DNA from: Schwartzia sp. (in: firmicutes)
GTDB lineage: Bacteria > Bacillota > Negativicutes > Selenomonadales > Selenomonadaceae
Direction of reading: 5' to 3'
Assembly (NCBI GenBank): GCA_017383125.1
Contig: JAFNYY010000090.1
Coordinates: 1-36,810 of the forward strand
DNA length: 36,810 nucleotides
Below, piece after piece: positions 1 through 8,434 of this stretch (position 1 is its first letter; every line of letters begins with the position of its first letter). The translations under genes were made by a program, and so were the position numbers. The notes beneath the pieces are model-generated. The model was not told where the DNA came from and did not search any database. It saw nothing but the letters and a program-made list of their open reading frames with translations.

Positions 1-97
1 ATATCACTGCGGCTGAGTGGCTTATTACCGCCGGTTACTTATTGTATTTTTCATCATACTGTTTCTGATGTTGATTATTTTTTACGAGGTCTTGAAT

Positions 98-1102
98 ATG
101 AAGATAAAAAGTATCGCTGCCTGTGCGGCAATGGCTTTATTTGCCTTCCCAATGTTTGCTCAGGCGGCAGAGCAGACGGCTGGGGATGAGCAGGCTGCCA
201 GGCCGATGGAAAATGCCGTGATTGCGGAGAATGCTCCGAAGTCTCAGACTATCCGGCTCGGCGACCGGAAATCGGCGGGCAGAACAGTTGTCGTCACCGA
301 GCCTGACCAGAGAGCCTCTTTAAAGGAAAAGCGCCAAAAGGAAGAGCAGAAGGCAGAAAAGGCAAGGGCCGCCGAGGAAGCCCGGAAAGAGAAGGAGCTG
401 CAGCGCGAGAAGCGGCGTATGGAGAAGGAAAAGAAAAAGGCGGAGAAGGAAGCCGCAAAGGCGCTGGCAAAGGAAAAACGCCGCCGTGAGAAGCTGGGAC
501 TTCCGCCACTGACTCCGGATGAACTGCTGTCACCGGCAGAAAAGGCGAAGAAAATGCACGATGTCGTCAACAATCCCCTTATCCCGGCGGATTGGGGCGG
601 TGATACCATTTACGGATTGTCCATTGCCACCGAGGAGCAGTGCGTGAAATTCCTGCTGGAGCGAAATCCACGGCCCCAGCTGTCGGTGAGTCCGCAGGAG
701 CTTGTGCATTACTATTTCACAGAGGGAGCCAGAGAGGGAATCCGCGGTGATGTCGCCTTCGCTCAGGCAATGAAGGAAACGGGATACTTCAATTACGGCG
801 GTACGGTGACGCCGGACCAGAACAACTACTGCGGTCTGGGAACCACCAGCAGTACGGTAAAGGGCGGCTATTTCCCCACAGCCGAAATTGGTGTCCGTGC
901 TCACATACAGCACCTGCTGGCCTACAGCTCGACGAGAAGACCGGCGACTGAAATCGTCGACCCCCGCTATGAACTGGTGCGGGACATCTGGGGAGAGAAC
1001 TGCCTCACTCATTGGACAGACCTGAACGGTCGCTGGGCAGTACCGGGAAACTACTACGGTGAGAGCATACTGGAACTGTTCGAGGAAATCCTCGCCCGGT
1101 AA
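98..1102 (+). CDS. Secreted N-acetylglucosaminidase with charged coiled-coil linker
   Basis: Predicted exported peptidoglycan hydrolase of the glucosaminidase family (PF01832-like), which cleaves glycan strands outside the membrane. The 334-residue protein has a signal peptide (residues 1-23, ending FAQA), then a Lys/Glu/Arg/Ala-rich segment (about 70-150) likely to form a long helix. The C-terminal domain (about 180-334) carries the family pattern AFAQAMKETGYF; Glu227 is the probable catalytic acid. The downstream NYCGLG and GVRAHIQHL motifs are also typical. I chose the ATG at 98 because it has an SD-like GAGGT at 86-90 and begins the signal peptide; the frame is open upstream to 17, but that extension reads as a poor leader. 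It lies 47 nt before the UbiB-family gene on the same strand. The family call is secure; the exact bond cleaved is inference. Confidence 0.85.
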   Translation: MKIKSIAACAAMALFAFPMFAQAAEQTAGDEQAARPMENAVIAENAPKSQTIRLGDRKSAGRTVVVTEPDQRASLKEKRQKEEQKAEKARAAEEARKEKELQREKRRMEKEKKKAEKEAAKALAKEKRRREKLGLPPLTPDELLSPAEKAKKMHDVVNNPLIPADWGGDTIYGLSIATEEQCVKFLLERNPRPQLSVSPQELVHYYFTEGAREGIRGDVAFAQAMKETGYFNYGGTVTPDQNNYCGLGTTSSTVKGGYFPTAEIGVRAHIQHLLAYSSTRRPATEIVDPRYELVRDIWGENCLTHWTDLNGRWAVPGNYYGESILELFEEILAR

Positions 1103-1149
1103 AGCACCGACAATACAGAAATACGGATTGAATAAAGGGAGGTGGCATC

Positions 1150-2733
1150 ATGCCGAAAACGGAGCTTGACTCTTCGGCCCAGCGGGTAAGCGAGATGGTC
1201 AGCGTCCTCCGAAAGCGGGAAATAGTCCGGGGACTGACGCCGGAAAAGCTGCGGCTGATTTTGGAGGATTTAGGCCCCACCTATGTGAAGCTGGGGCAGA
1301 TAATGAGCATGCGCCCTGATGTACTGCCGCAGGAATACTGCGACGAGCTGGTACACCTTCAGACCGGCGCAAAGCCGCTGCCCTTTGAGGAAATTAAGCA
1401 GATTATTGAAGCGGAATACGACTGCCCTATTGAGCAGGTGTTCAGGGACTTCGGCGAGACTGCGCTGGGCTCTGCGTCTATCGCGCAGGTTCATCGGGCG
1501 GTGCTGAGGGACGGCACCGTGGTGGCGGTGAAGGTGCAGCGGCCGAACATCTCCGGCACGATGGCAAAGGACATCGTCCTGCTGCGGAGAGCAGCGGCGC
1601 TGATGAGACTGGTCGGCAAGGACGAAAGCGTTATTGACTTCGACCAGCTGCTGGATGAATTTCAGTCCATTGCCCGACAGGAAATGGATTTTCTTATCGA
1701 GGCGCAGAACATAGAGGAATTCTGTCGGCTGAATGCAGATGAGCCGCACATAGCCGGCCCGAAGGTTCATCGGGCCATGACTACATCTAGGGTTCTGGTA
1801 ATGGACTTCGTGGAGGGTATACCCTTTGACGACGAGGCGGCGCTGGAGGCTGCCGGATACGACATGAATCAGCTGGGCCGGAGGCTGGGTGAGCATTATG
1901 TCCGCCAGATGGTAGAGGACGGCTTCTTCCATGCTGATCCGCATCCCGGCAATATTCGTGTTCAGGGAGACAAGATAGTCTGGCTCGACTTCGGCATGAT
2001 GGGCCGCCTCTCCTATCGTGACAGAGCTGCGGTGAGGAAGGCAATAATAGCCCTGACTCAGCACGATGCCTACGAAATGAAAGCAGCAGTGCTGACACTT
2101 GGTCAGCCAAAGGCGAGAGTAAATCACATCCGTCTTTACGAGGATGTGGAGGCGCTGATTACCCGCTACGGCGATATGAACTTCGCTGAGCTGGGCATGG
2201 GCGAGCTTACGCGTCAGATACTGATGACCTTGAAGAACAACCGGATAGCTATCGGCCCGGGGCTCAGTATGTTTGCCAGAGGCATCATCACAATCGAGGG
2301 CGTCATGCGGCGCCATTGTCCGGGAGTCCGCTTCGTAGAGGTTTTCGCCAAAGGATTCAGTCTCAGCCTCGAGAAAAATATAGACTGGCGGGAAGAACTG
2401 GCTCGTATAAAGCATGACGGATATCATCTTGTCAGAAAGACAATGCAGCTGCCGGAGCAGATTTCCGACATTCTCCGTATGACCATGTCGGGCCAGACGA
2501 AGGTAAATCTCGAGCTTACCGGCTCAGAGGAACCGCTGAAGCGGCTGGACGGCATGATAAACAAGCTGGTATTCGGCATACTGGGAGCGGCTCTTCTGCT
2601 GGGCTCCAGTATCATCTCCACTACGCAGATGACTCCGAAAATATTGGAAATCCCCCTGCTGGGTGTGCTTGGTTATCTGGCCGCCCTCATACTCTGCGGG
2701 AAACTTCTTTGGGATATTTTCAAAAACAGCTGA
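1150..2733 (+). CDS. ubiB: UbiB/AarF (ABC1) family atypical kinase
   Basis: Membrane-associated member of the ABC1/ADCK/UbiB atypical kinase family, known for supporting isoprenoid-quinone synthesis and lipid homeostasis. The 527-residue protein has all family marks in order: the KxGQ motif (VKLGQ, about residue 46), the Ala-rich loop ALGSASIAQVHRA (about 105), the VAVKVQRP lysine (about 128), HADPHPGN (about 260) and the metal-binding DFG (about 279). Two hydrophobic helices close the C terminus (about 475-525), as is usual. GGGAGGTGG at 1138-1146 sets the start. The chorismate mutase follows 49 nt downstream, so a link between chorismate use and quinone-type metabolism is possible, but no other quinone gene is in view. 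Family confidence is high; substrate unknown. Confidence 0.93.
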   Translation: MPKTELDSSAQRVSEMVSVLRKREIVRGLTPEKLRLILEDLGPTYVKLGQIMSMRPDVLPQEYCDELVHLQTGAKPLPFEEIKQIIEAEYDCPIEQVFRDFGETALGSASIAQVHRAVLRDGTVVAVKVQRPNISGTMAKDIVLLRRAAALMRLVGKDESVIDFDQLLDEFQSIARQEMDFLIEAQNIEEFCRLNADEPHIAGPKVHRAMTTSRVLVMDFVEGIPFDDEAALEAAGYDMNQLGRRLGEHYVRQMVEDGFFHADPHPGNIRVQGDKIVWLDFGMMGRLSYRDRAAVRKAIIALTQHDAYEMKAAVLTLGQPKARVNHIRLYEDVEALITRYGDMNFAELGMGELTRQILMTLKNNRIAIGPGLSMFARGIITIEGVMRRHCPGVRFVEVFAKGFSLSLEKNIDWREELARIKHDGYHLVRKTMQLPEQISDILRMTMSGQTKVNLELTGSEEPLKRLDGMINKLVFGILGAALLLGSSIISTTQMTPKILEIPLLGVLGYLAALILCGKLLWDIFKNS

Positions 2734-2782
2734 TTGTGGTATTCTTGTATGAATAGAGATTAAATTTTGGGAGGCAATAGAA

Positions 2783-3148
2783 ATGCGCGGCATTCGCGGA
2801 GCAATAACTATCAACGAAAACACCAGAAATGACATTTTCTCGGCATCCAGATGGCTGGTTACTGAAATGTGCCGGAAGAACGGTATAGAGCCTGAGGACA
2901 TCGGCGCGGTAATTTTCTCCGCGACAGAGGATGTCACTGCGGCTTTCCCGGCTACCGGAGCCCGTCAGATACCAGGCTTTGATTTAGTTCCGCTTTTTGA
3001 CACCCGTCAGATGGCCGTGGAAGATTCTCTGCCCATGTGCATCCGTGCACTTATCCTTGCCGATACAGACAAGGCTCAGAAGGACATCTATCATGTGTAT
3101 CTCGGCGGCGCCGCAAACCTCCGTCCCGACCTGCGCAGATTATCTTAA
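2783..3148 (+). CDS. aroH: AroH-type chorismate mutase with exchanged active-site acid
   Basis: Monofunctional AroH-class chorismate mutase (chorismate to prephenate, first step toward Phe and Tyr), a small trimeric enzyme. The 121-residue length and the RGIRGAIT start, [11 protein letters not shown] block, CIRALI block and [13 protein letters not shown] end match the family throughout. Ungapped alignment to the Bacillus subtilis enzyme, as I remember its sequence, keeps Arg7 (Arg5 here), Cys88 (Cys86) and Arg90 (Arg88). However, the positions of Cys75 and Glu78 are Asp73 and Gln76. Glu78 is normally important, so the acid appears to have moved three residues (see findings). GGGAGG at 2769-2774 precedes the ATG. 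It is followed by ridA after only 14 nt, so the two are probably co-transcribed. Confidence 0.92.
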   Translation: MRGIRGAITINENTRNDIFSASRWLVTEMCRKNGIEPEDIGAVIFSATEDVTAAFPATGARQIPGFDLVPLFDTRQMAVEDSLPMCIRALILADTDKAQKDIYHVYLGGAANLRPDLRRLS

Positions 3149-3162
3149 AAGGAGAAACAGCA

Positions 3163-3543
3163 ATGAAAAAAGTTATTTCCACGGCAAACGCACCTGCCGC
3201 TATCGGCCCCTACTCTCAGGCAATCGTTGTCGGCGGTCTGCTCTTTGTTTCCGGACAGATCCCCCTGGATCCGGCTACCGGTGCTATGGTAGAGGGCGGT
3301 ATCGAGGCTCAGACTGCCCGTGTCCTTGACAACCTGAAGGCCATTGTGGAAGCTGCCGGCAGCTCTCTCGCCAAGGCAGTAAAGACTACAGTATATATCA
3401 CCGACATCAACGATTTCGGCAAGGTAAACGAGATTTACGCCGGATACTTCACCGAGAATCCCCCGGCCCGTGTCTGCGTCGAGATTTCCAATCTGCCCAA
3501 GGGTGCACTGATTGAAATTGACCTCATTGCTGAGGTTGCCTGA
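3163..3543 (+). CDS. ridA: RidA family enamine/imine deaminase
   Basis: RidA (YjgF/YER057c/UK114) hydrolyses reactive 2-aminoacrylate and related imines released by PLP enzymes, protecting cells from PLP-enzyme damage. The 126-residue length is standard. Visible motifs are the start [16 protein letters not shown], the block [12 protein letters not shown], and the C-terminal signature around [21 protein letters not shown], with the substrate-binding Arg (in PPAR) and the Glu of IEID. I chose the ATG at 3163 because AAAAGGAGA lies just upstream and because the longer frame from 3037 overlaps aroH and has no family similarity. It lies between aroH and tkt in an apparent operon, linking it to aromatic amino acid and pentose metabolism. 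Confidence 0.95.
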   Translation: MKKVISTANAPAAIGPYSQAIVVGGLLFVSGQIPLDPATGAMVEGGIEAQTARVLDNLKAIVEAAGSSLAKAVKTTVYITDINDFGKVNEIYAGYFTENPPARVCVEISNLPKGALIEIDLIAEVA

Positions 3544-3584
3544 TTATTCTGTAACAGTTGACTTTGATAAAAGGAGATAATCCA

Positions 3585-5567
3585 ATGTCCCAGCTCGATA
3601 CTAAATGCGTCAACGCAATCCGCGTTCTCTCTGCCGATGCCATTCAGAAGGCAAACAGCGGCCACCCCGGTCTTCCGCTGGGTGCTGCTCCTACTGCCTT
3701 TGCTCTCTGGGCAAAGGAAATGAAGCACAACCCCGCCAACCCGAATTGGGCTGACCGCGACCGCTTCATCCTCTCCGGCGGTCATGGCTCCATGCTTCTC
3801 TACAGCCTTCTCCACCTCTTCGGCTACGGTCTGACCATCGATGACCTGAAGAACTTCCGTCAGGACGGCTCCCTCACTCCCGGTCATCCCGAGTATGGCC
3901 ACACCGTAGGCGTAGAAGCCACTACCGGCCCTCTGGGTGCCGGCATGGGTATGGCGGTCGGCATGGCAATGGCCGAGGCAAACCTCGCTGCCCGCTTCAA
4001 CAAGCCTGACTTCCCAGTTGTAGACCACTACACCTATGTCCTCGGCGGTGACGGCTGCATGATGGAGGGTATCTCCTCCGAGGCATTCTCTCTGGCCGGT
4101 ACTCTGAAGCTGGGCAAGCTCATCGTATTCTACGACAGCAACAGAATCTCTATCGAAGGCAGCACCGATATCGCTTTCACCGAGAATGTACAGAAGCGCA
4201 TGGAGGCCTTCGGCTTCCAGACTATCGAAGTAGCCGACGGCAATGATATGGACGCCATCGCTGCCGCAATCAAGGTAGCAAAGGCCGACAAGACCCGTCC
4301 TTCCTTCATCACCGTTCACACCGAAATCGGCTACGGCTGCCCAGCAAAGCAGGGCAAGGCCAGCGCTCACGGCGAGCCGCTGGGTGCCGACAATGTAAAG
4401 GCCCTGAAGGAAAACCTCGGCTGGCCGGCAGATCAGGATTTCTATGTACCGGCTGAGGTATATGATACAGTTGCTCAGTATGCAAAGCAGGGCGCAGCCG
4501 CTGAAGAAAAGTGGAACGCTCTCTTCGCTGCCTACGCAGAGCAGTACCCCGAGATGGCAAAGCTCTGGGAGCAGATGCACGCTCCGGTTGATGCCGAAGC
4601 CCTTCTCAATGATGAAGAGTTATGGGCTCACGGTGACAAGCCGGAGGCAACCCGCAGCAGCTCCGGTACCATAATTAACCGACTGAAGGACAAGCTGCCT
4701 CAGCTCATCGGCGGCAGTGCCGACCTGGCTCCCTCCAACAAGACTGCCATGAAGGAAATCGCCGATTTCGCTGCTGACTGCTATGCCGGCCGCAACCTCC
4801 ACTTCGGTGTCCGGGAGCTGGCTATGGGTGCCATGGCAAACGGTATCGCCCTCCACGGCGGCCTGATGCCCTATATCGCCACCTTCTTCGTATTCAGCGA
4901 CTATGTAAAGCCTATGATGCGCCTTGCTTCTCTCATGAAGCTGCCCATCATCTATGTATATACCCATGACTCCATCGGCGTAGGCGAAGACGGCCCCACC
5001 CACGAGCCTATCGAGCAGCTTGCCTCTCTCCGCGCTCTGCCGAACTTCAATGTATTCCGTCCGGCTGACATCACCGAGACCGCTGCCGGCTGGTATCTGG
5101 CTGTCACCAGTGCCGAGACCCCGACCGCGCTCGTCCTCTCCCGTCAGAACCTCCCGCAGCTTGCCGGCTCCGGCAAGGAGGCTCTGAAGGGCGCCTATGT
5201 AGTATCTCCTGCACAGGGCGAAGCAAAGGGCATCTACATCGCTTCCGGCTCCGAGGTATCCCTGGCTATCGAGGCACAGGCTGAGCTGGCCAAAGAGGGA
5301 ATCAATGTAACCGTCGTCTCTGCTCCCTGCCTTGACCTCTTCGAGCAGCAGAGCGAAGAATACAAGAACAGCGTACTGCCCAGGAACATCCGTGCCCGCG
5401 TAGCGGTAGAAGCAGGCGGCGACCTCGGCTGGGGCAAGTATGTAGGCCTCGACGGCACCACCGTCACCATGTCCGGCTTCGGTGCATCTGCTCCGGCCGG
5501 TATCCTGCAGAAGAAATTCGGCTTCACTGTTGAGAATGTAGTGAAGGCCATGAAGAGCGTTCTGTAA
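3585..5567 (+). CDS. tkt: Transketolase
   Basis: Thiamine-diphosphate-dependent transketolase moving two-carbon ketol units between sugar phosphates in the non-oxidative pentose phosphate pathway; it supplies erythrose-4-phosphate for aromatic synthesis. The 660-residue protein has the full three-domain length. Motifs seen are NSGHPGLPLGAAP near the N terminus, SGGHGSMLLYSLLH, the ThDP-binding GGDGCMMEG, the catalytic-Glu block HFGVRELAMGAMANG, and THDSIGVGEDGPTHEP. I chose the ATG at 3585 (MSQLD) because AAGGAGATAAT lies directly upstream; an in-frame ATG at 3558 lacks an SD. Codons are strongly C-ending, suggesting high expression. It ends the aroH-ridA-tkt run and is followed by a hairpin terminator. 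Confidence 0.97.
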   Translation: MSQLDTKCVNAIRVLSADAIQKANSGHPGLPLGAAPTAFALWAKEMKHNPANPNWADRDRFILSGGHGSMLLYSLLHLFGYGLTIDDLKNFRQDGSLTPGHPEYGHTVGVEATTGPLGAGMGMAVGMAMAEANLAARFNKPDFPVVDHYTYVLGGDGCMMEGISSEAFSLAGTLKLGKLIVFYDSNRISIEGSTDIAFTENVQKRMEAFGFQTIEVADGNDMDAIAAAIKVAKADKTRPSFITVHTEIGYGCPAKQGKASAHGEPLGADNVKALKENLGWPADQDFYVPAEVYDTVAQYAKQGAAAEEKWNALFAAYAEQYPEMAKLWEQMHAPVDAEALLNDEELWAHGDKPEATRSSSGTIINRLKDKLPQLIGGSADLAPSNKTAMKEIADFAADCYAGRNLHFGVRELAMGAMANGIALHGGLMPYIATFFVFSDYVKPMMRLASLMKLPIIYVYTHDSIGVGEDGPTHEPIEQLASLRALPNFNVFRPADITETAAGWYLAVTSAETPTALVLSRQNLPQLAGSGKEALKGAYVVSPAQGEAKGIYIASGSEVSLAIEAQAELAKEGINVTVVSAPCLDLFEQQSEEYKNSVLPRNIRARVAVEAGGDLGWGKYVGLDGTTVTMSGFGASAPAGILQKKFGFTVENVVKAMKSVL

Positions 5568-5588
5568 GTCTTACAACAAATAAAATTA

Positions 5589-5629
5589 AGCCCGGAAGCT
5601 GGTAGAAATCACCGACTTCCGGGCTTTTT
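5589..5629 (+). terminator. Rho-independent terminator after tkt
   Basis: A perfect 10-bp stem (AGCCCGGAAG at 5589-5598 pairing with CTTCCGGGCT at 5616-5625) is followed by a T run. It lies 21 nt past the transketolase stop and closes that operon. Confidence 0.9.
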
Positions 5630-5671
5630 GATGCAAGATATGAAATGACTGAATTTTATATTGGCTTAGAA

Positions 5672-5716
5672 AACAGCCCCGGGACTCACTGATTTTCAAT
5701 GAGCCCCGGGGCTGTT
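5672..5716. terminator. Second long GC-rich hairpin, possibly minus-strand terminator
   Basis: Arms at 5672-5688 and 5700-5716 pair over 17 bp with one mismatch around an 11-nt loop. On the + strand no T run follows. Read on the minus strand the hairpin is followed by TTTT, so it could stop transcripts coming from the minus-strand Nudix gene 620 bp away, giving a back-to-back terminator pair with the hairpin at 5589. Confidence 0.6.
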
Positions 5717-6333
5717 CTGATAGGGATACCATTATTGCATTTTAGGAAAATGAGCGTTTGGCCGTTTGATGGGATACACTGCGGAGCCCCGGTTTTGCAC
5801 ATGAGAGGTTAACAAGGAAACATCGAATAATGAGCCGTATCAGATTGATGCAGATTGTGTGTCCAGCGACGGGCGACAAATACGCTGTGTGGTAGCTCCC
5901 ACATGAGTATTTGTCAACTGGTGATGGACGCAGAAGATGCATCAAAGATGAACGGCGTAATTATATCGATGGTTCCTTGCTGCACATACGAGCAATGCAG
6001 CAGGAACACAGCTTTCCCATATTTTGGCATTGTTGCTTTTGACTTCCTTTGCAATCCCGATGGGTGCTTTTGTGTCAGGTTTGTAGACACTCAGCATCCC
6101 TAGCTGCTGATTACCCTCCGATACATCAGCACCCACCGGGGAGAGGATCTCCTCTTCGCTCACGCCGCAGCGGTGAAGCAACGAGGCTGATAGCTTCTAG
6201 GGCAGTTATCAGCTCCGCTGCCGCGCTCCGGCGCTTGCAGCCGATTTGACCTTCTCACTACTATATGGCTTATGGATGGAATTTTGAAATAGTAGAGGAA
6301 TAAATTTTAGATAAACTTAAAGCTGTAGCATTG
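5717..6333. other. Poorly coding interval, possible decayed minus-strand gene
   Basis: No convincing gene lies here. On the minus strand, 5942-6181 is open and reads as plausible protein (for example GVSEEEILSPVGADVSEG and KPDTKAPIGIAKEVKS), but it has no SD and no family I can name. Just beyond it a shifted minus frame contains TIDIITPFIFDASSAS, as if reading continued after a frameshift. The + strand frames here look like shadows. A broken gene remnant is the simplest reading, at low confidence. Confidence 0.3.
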
Positions 6334-6750
6334 TTAAGCTTCCTTCCCCTTGGAGAAGTCTGCTTCCAGTTCCTTTTTTATTAAGCTCAATATTTCTATA
6401 TCCGCCGGGAGCCATGCAACATCATCAAGCTCGCTTTTATCAAGCCAGCGGGATTCCAGATGTTCCGTGAGGACGAACGCGTCACTTGTTAGATGGCAGA
6501 GATAGCATTTCATAGATAGGTGGAATTTTTCGTAATCGTACTCAACTGTTGTCAGTAACTTTTCCACGGTAATATCTGCACAAAGCTCCTCGTGTATTTC
6601 TCGTATGAGCGCAGCTTCAGGGGTTTCACCTTTTTCTATTTTTCCGCCGGGAAATTCCCATCCGCCCTTGAAGTCTCCGTATCCACGCTGCGTGGCGAGG
6701 ATCTTCCTGTCCTTTTCGATGATGGCGGCAACAACATTGACTATTTTCAT
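6334..6750 (-). CDS. Nudix hydrolase, MutT/NudG-like (d)NTP pyrophosphohydrolase
   Basis: Small Nudix enzyme predicted to hydrolyse oxidised or non-canonical nucleoside triphosphates to the monophosphate, as in nucleotide-pool cleaning. The 138-residue protein begins MKIVNVVAAIIEKD and has the typical WEFPGGKIEKGE lead into the Nudix box. The box follows G-x5-E-x7-REU-x-EE-x-G-U except that the final Gly is Cys (REIHEELCADI); the metal-binding REIHEE core is intact. I chose the start at 6750 because AAGAGGTG lies 7 nt upstream on the minus strand; the frame extends a further 22 codons without an SD. It is the only clear minus-strand gene in the window, divergent from the FtsZ-like gene. The family is certain; the substrate is not. 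Confidence 0.9.
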   Translation of the reverse strand: MKIVNVVAAIIEKDRKILATQRGYGDFKGGWEFPGGKIEKGETPEAALIREIHEELCADITVEKLLTTVEYDYEKFHLSMKCYLCHLTSDAFVLTEHLESRWLDKSELDDVAWLPADIEILSLIKKELEADFSKGKEA

Positions 6751-7062
6751 TATCGACACCTCTTGTTTAATATTCGGCAATATTAGATGATTTCCTGTCT
6801 TGTTTATCTTTTTCATTTCAGGTTCTTACTTTCTTCAGGATAAAACTTTAACAGTACCGAAAGCTGTATTGCAGTGATAAAAAGTGCTGTGCATATAAAA
6901 ACAATGACGCTGAATATACACAGAAAAATAAAATGTGAAAAATTTTTTATATCCTTTGTCAAAAAGCAGGAAAAGAGGATGTATATAGAGAATAGATGAG
7001 AGATAGGGAAGTGTCCCCTTTTGTATAGTTGTTTTTCTATCGTTTGAGAGGAGGCCGGGAAT

Positions 7063-8349
7063 ATGGCAGCTGAGAGATTGGAGCAGGCCATCAGAAAACC
7101 GGTTGTAAATATAAAGGTCGTAGGTGTCGGCGGCGGCGGTAACAGTGTACTGCTTCGCATTGCCGAGGACAATAAACCGTTTCAGGTTGAGCTGATTGGT
7201 ATAAATACCGACAAGAAGACTCTCCGCAATTTGGATGAGCATGGCATCCGTACTATCGCCATCGGTGAGAGCATCACCGGCGGCCGCGGTACCGGCAGCA
7301 ATATTGAACTGGGTGCCAATGCCGCCCGTATTGATGAGCGGAAGATCGCTCAGGCTCTGATGGGAGCAAATCTTGTTTTCATTACCGCGGGTATGGGTGC
7401 CGGTGTCGGTACCGGTGCGGCGCCGGTAGTGGCAAAGGTCGCCCGGGATATGGGCATCATGACCATCGGCGTCGTGACGGTGCCTTTCTCATGGGAAGGC
7501 AAGCGCAAGCTGATGCTGGCTCAGGGCGGAATAGATAAGATGAAGGGCTGCATGGATGCCCTCATCACCGTGAAGAATGATAATCTTCTGAAGCTGCCGG
7601 AGTACAAGAGCATGTCTCTGGTAGATGCTTTCAAGGCAGCCGATAATATACTTCGTCAGGCTATCGAGTGTATTGCCGATACGATTCTTACCACCGGTAA
7701 GGTCAATGTAGACTTCGCCGATGTCCGGACGATACTCTGCCGCAATTCCAGCAACAGCGATGTTGTCTGGGGTATTGGCGAGGACGAGAACGGCTGCGTT
7801 GTCAAGGCTGTGGAGGCGGCTGTTTCCAGTCCGCTTATCGAGCGTCCGCTGCGGGGAGCCAGAGGTATTATCCTCAATATCTTCGGCAGTGAGGATGTTT
7901 CTATTTTCGATATTAACGATGCTTCCCAGTACATCAACAGTCGTACTTCGCCGGATGTTGATATTATCTTCGGCGTGGTCACAGTGCCTGAGATGGGTAC
8001 GAAGGTCAGAGCGACGATTATCGCTGCAGACTTTGAGGGGAGTGCGCCTCCCCTTGCACCACGGAGCGTCGGTCTGCCGGGCAAGGCTATGACCGCCAGG
8101 GATTTGTTGCAGCAGGTACGGGCTCAGAAGGCCGGAAACAGCGCTCCTGCAGCAGAGACACCGGCTCCGGCTCCTGCACCGGCTCCTGGAGATCCGCAGT
8201 CACAGGGCGTTGATCTGATGCCGCCATCCTTCATGGCGAGGCCCCAGGTCAGCAGGGAAGAAGAGAAGAAGGAAGAAGCTTTTAAGCCGATTGGCCTGGG
8301 ACGGATGACAGTTCCTCGCTGGTCCAACGATTTTGGAAAAGACAAATGA
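7063..8349 (+). CDS. Divergent FtsZ-family GTPase (probable paralogue)
   Basis: Tubulin/FtsZ-family protein of 428 residues. The GTP-binding half has GVGGGGNSV (about 21), GINTD (about 46) and the tubulin signature loop, here GAGVGTG at 112-118 instead of the canonical GGGTGTG. The synergy loop keeps both catalytic acids in VNVDFADV (Asp217 and Asp220), so GTP hydrolysis across a filament interface is plausible. The C-terminal domain ends with DIIFGVV and ATIIAADF, followed by an Ala/Pro-rich linker (about 350-395) and a terminal peptide containing [10 protein letters not shown] in place of the usual FtsZ tail. GAGAGGAGG precedes the ATG. It stands alone, with no ftsA or division-wall cluster, and has its own terminator. 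I infer a second FtsZ-like protein rather than the main division FtsZ, but whether the genome has another copy cannot be seen. Confidence 0.85.
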   Translation: MAAERLEQAIRKPVVNIKVVGVGGGGNSVLLRIAEDNKPFQVELIGINTDKKTLRNLDEHGIRTIAIGESITGGRGTGSNIELGANAARIDERKIAQALMGANLVFITAGMGAGVGTGAAPVVAKVARDMGIMTIGVVTVPFSWEGKRKLMLAQGGIDKMKGCMDALITVKNDNLLKLPEYKSMSLVDAFKAADNILRQAIECIADTILTTGKVNVDFADVRTILCRNSSNSDVVWGIGEDENGCVVKAVEAAVSSPLIERPLRGARGIILNIFGSEDVSIFDINDASQYINSRTSPDVDIIFGVVTVPEMGTKVRATIIAADFEGSAPPLAPRSVGLPGKAMTARDLLQQVRAQKAGNSAPAAETPAPAPAPAPGDPQSQGVDLMPPSFMARPQVSREEEKKEEAFKPIGLGRMTVPRWSNDFGKDK

Positions 8350-8357
8350 GAATTGAA

Positions 8358-8407
8358 GGGCGGGCAAAGGTCACGGGAAGGGTAGTGGCCGGCTCGCCCG
8401 GTTTTTT
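8358..8407 (+). terminator. Terminator after the FtsZ-like gene
   Basis: GGGCGGGC at 8358 pairs with GCTCGCCC near 8392, enclosing a second stem GGTCAC/GTGGCC. A run of six T's follows at 8402-8407. Confidence 0.8.
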
Positions 8408-8434
8408 GAAAAATACCGGAGAAGGGAAGAGCTT

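Noticed and set aside
530-1012. Minus-strand frame of 160 codons opposite the glucosaminidase gene
   Set aside because: Antisense shadow of a GC-biased gene; no SD and no recognisable motif, while the + strand has clear domain features.
3435-4580. Minus-strand frame of 381 codons opposite tkt
   Set aside because: Produced by strong C-ending codon bias in tkt; composition (Val/Leu/Gly/Ala-rich, no motifs) is that of an antisense shadow.
6813-7242. Two overlapping minus-strand frames upstream of the FtsZ-like gene
   Set aside because: They overlap the 5' end of the conserved + strand gene, differ in frame over the same bases, and look like AT-rich noise.
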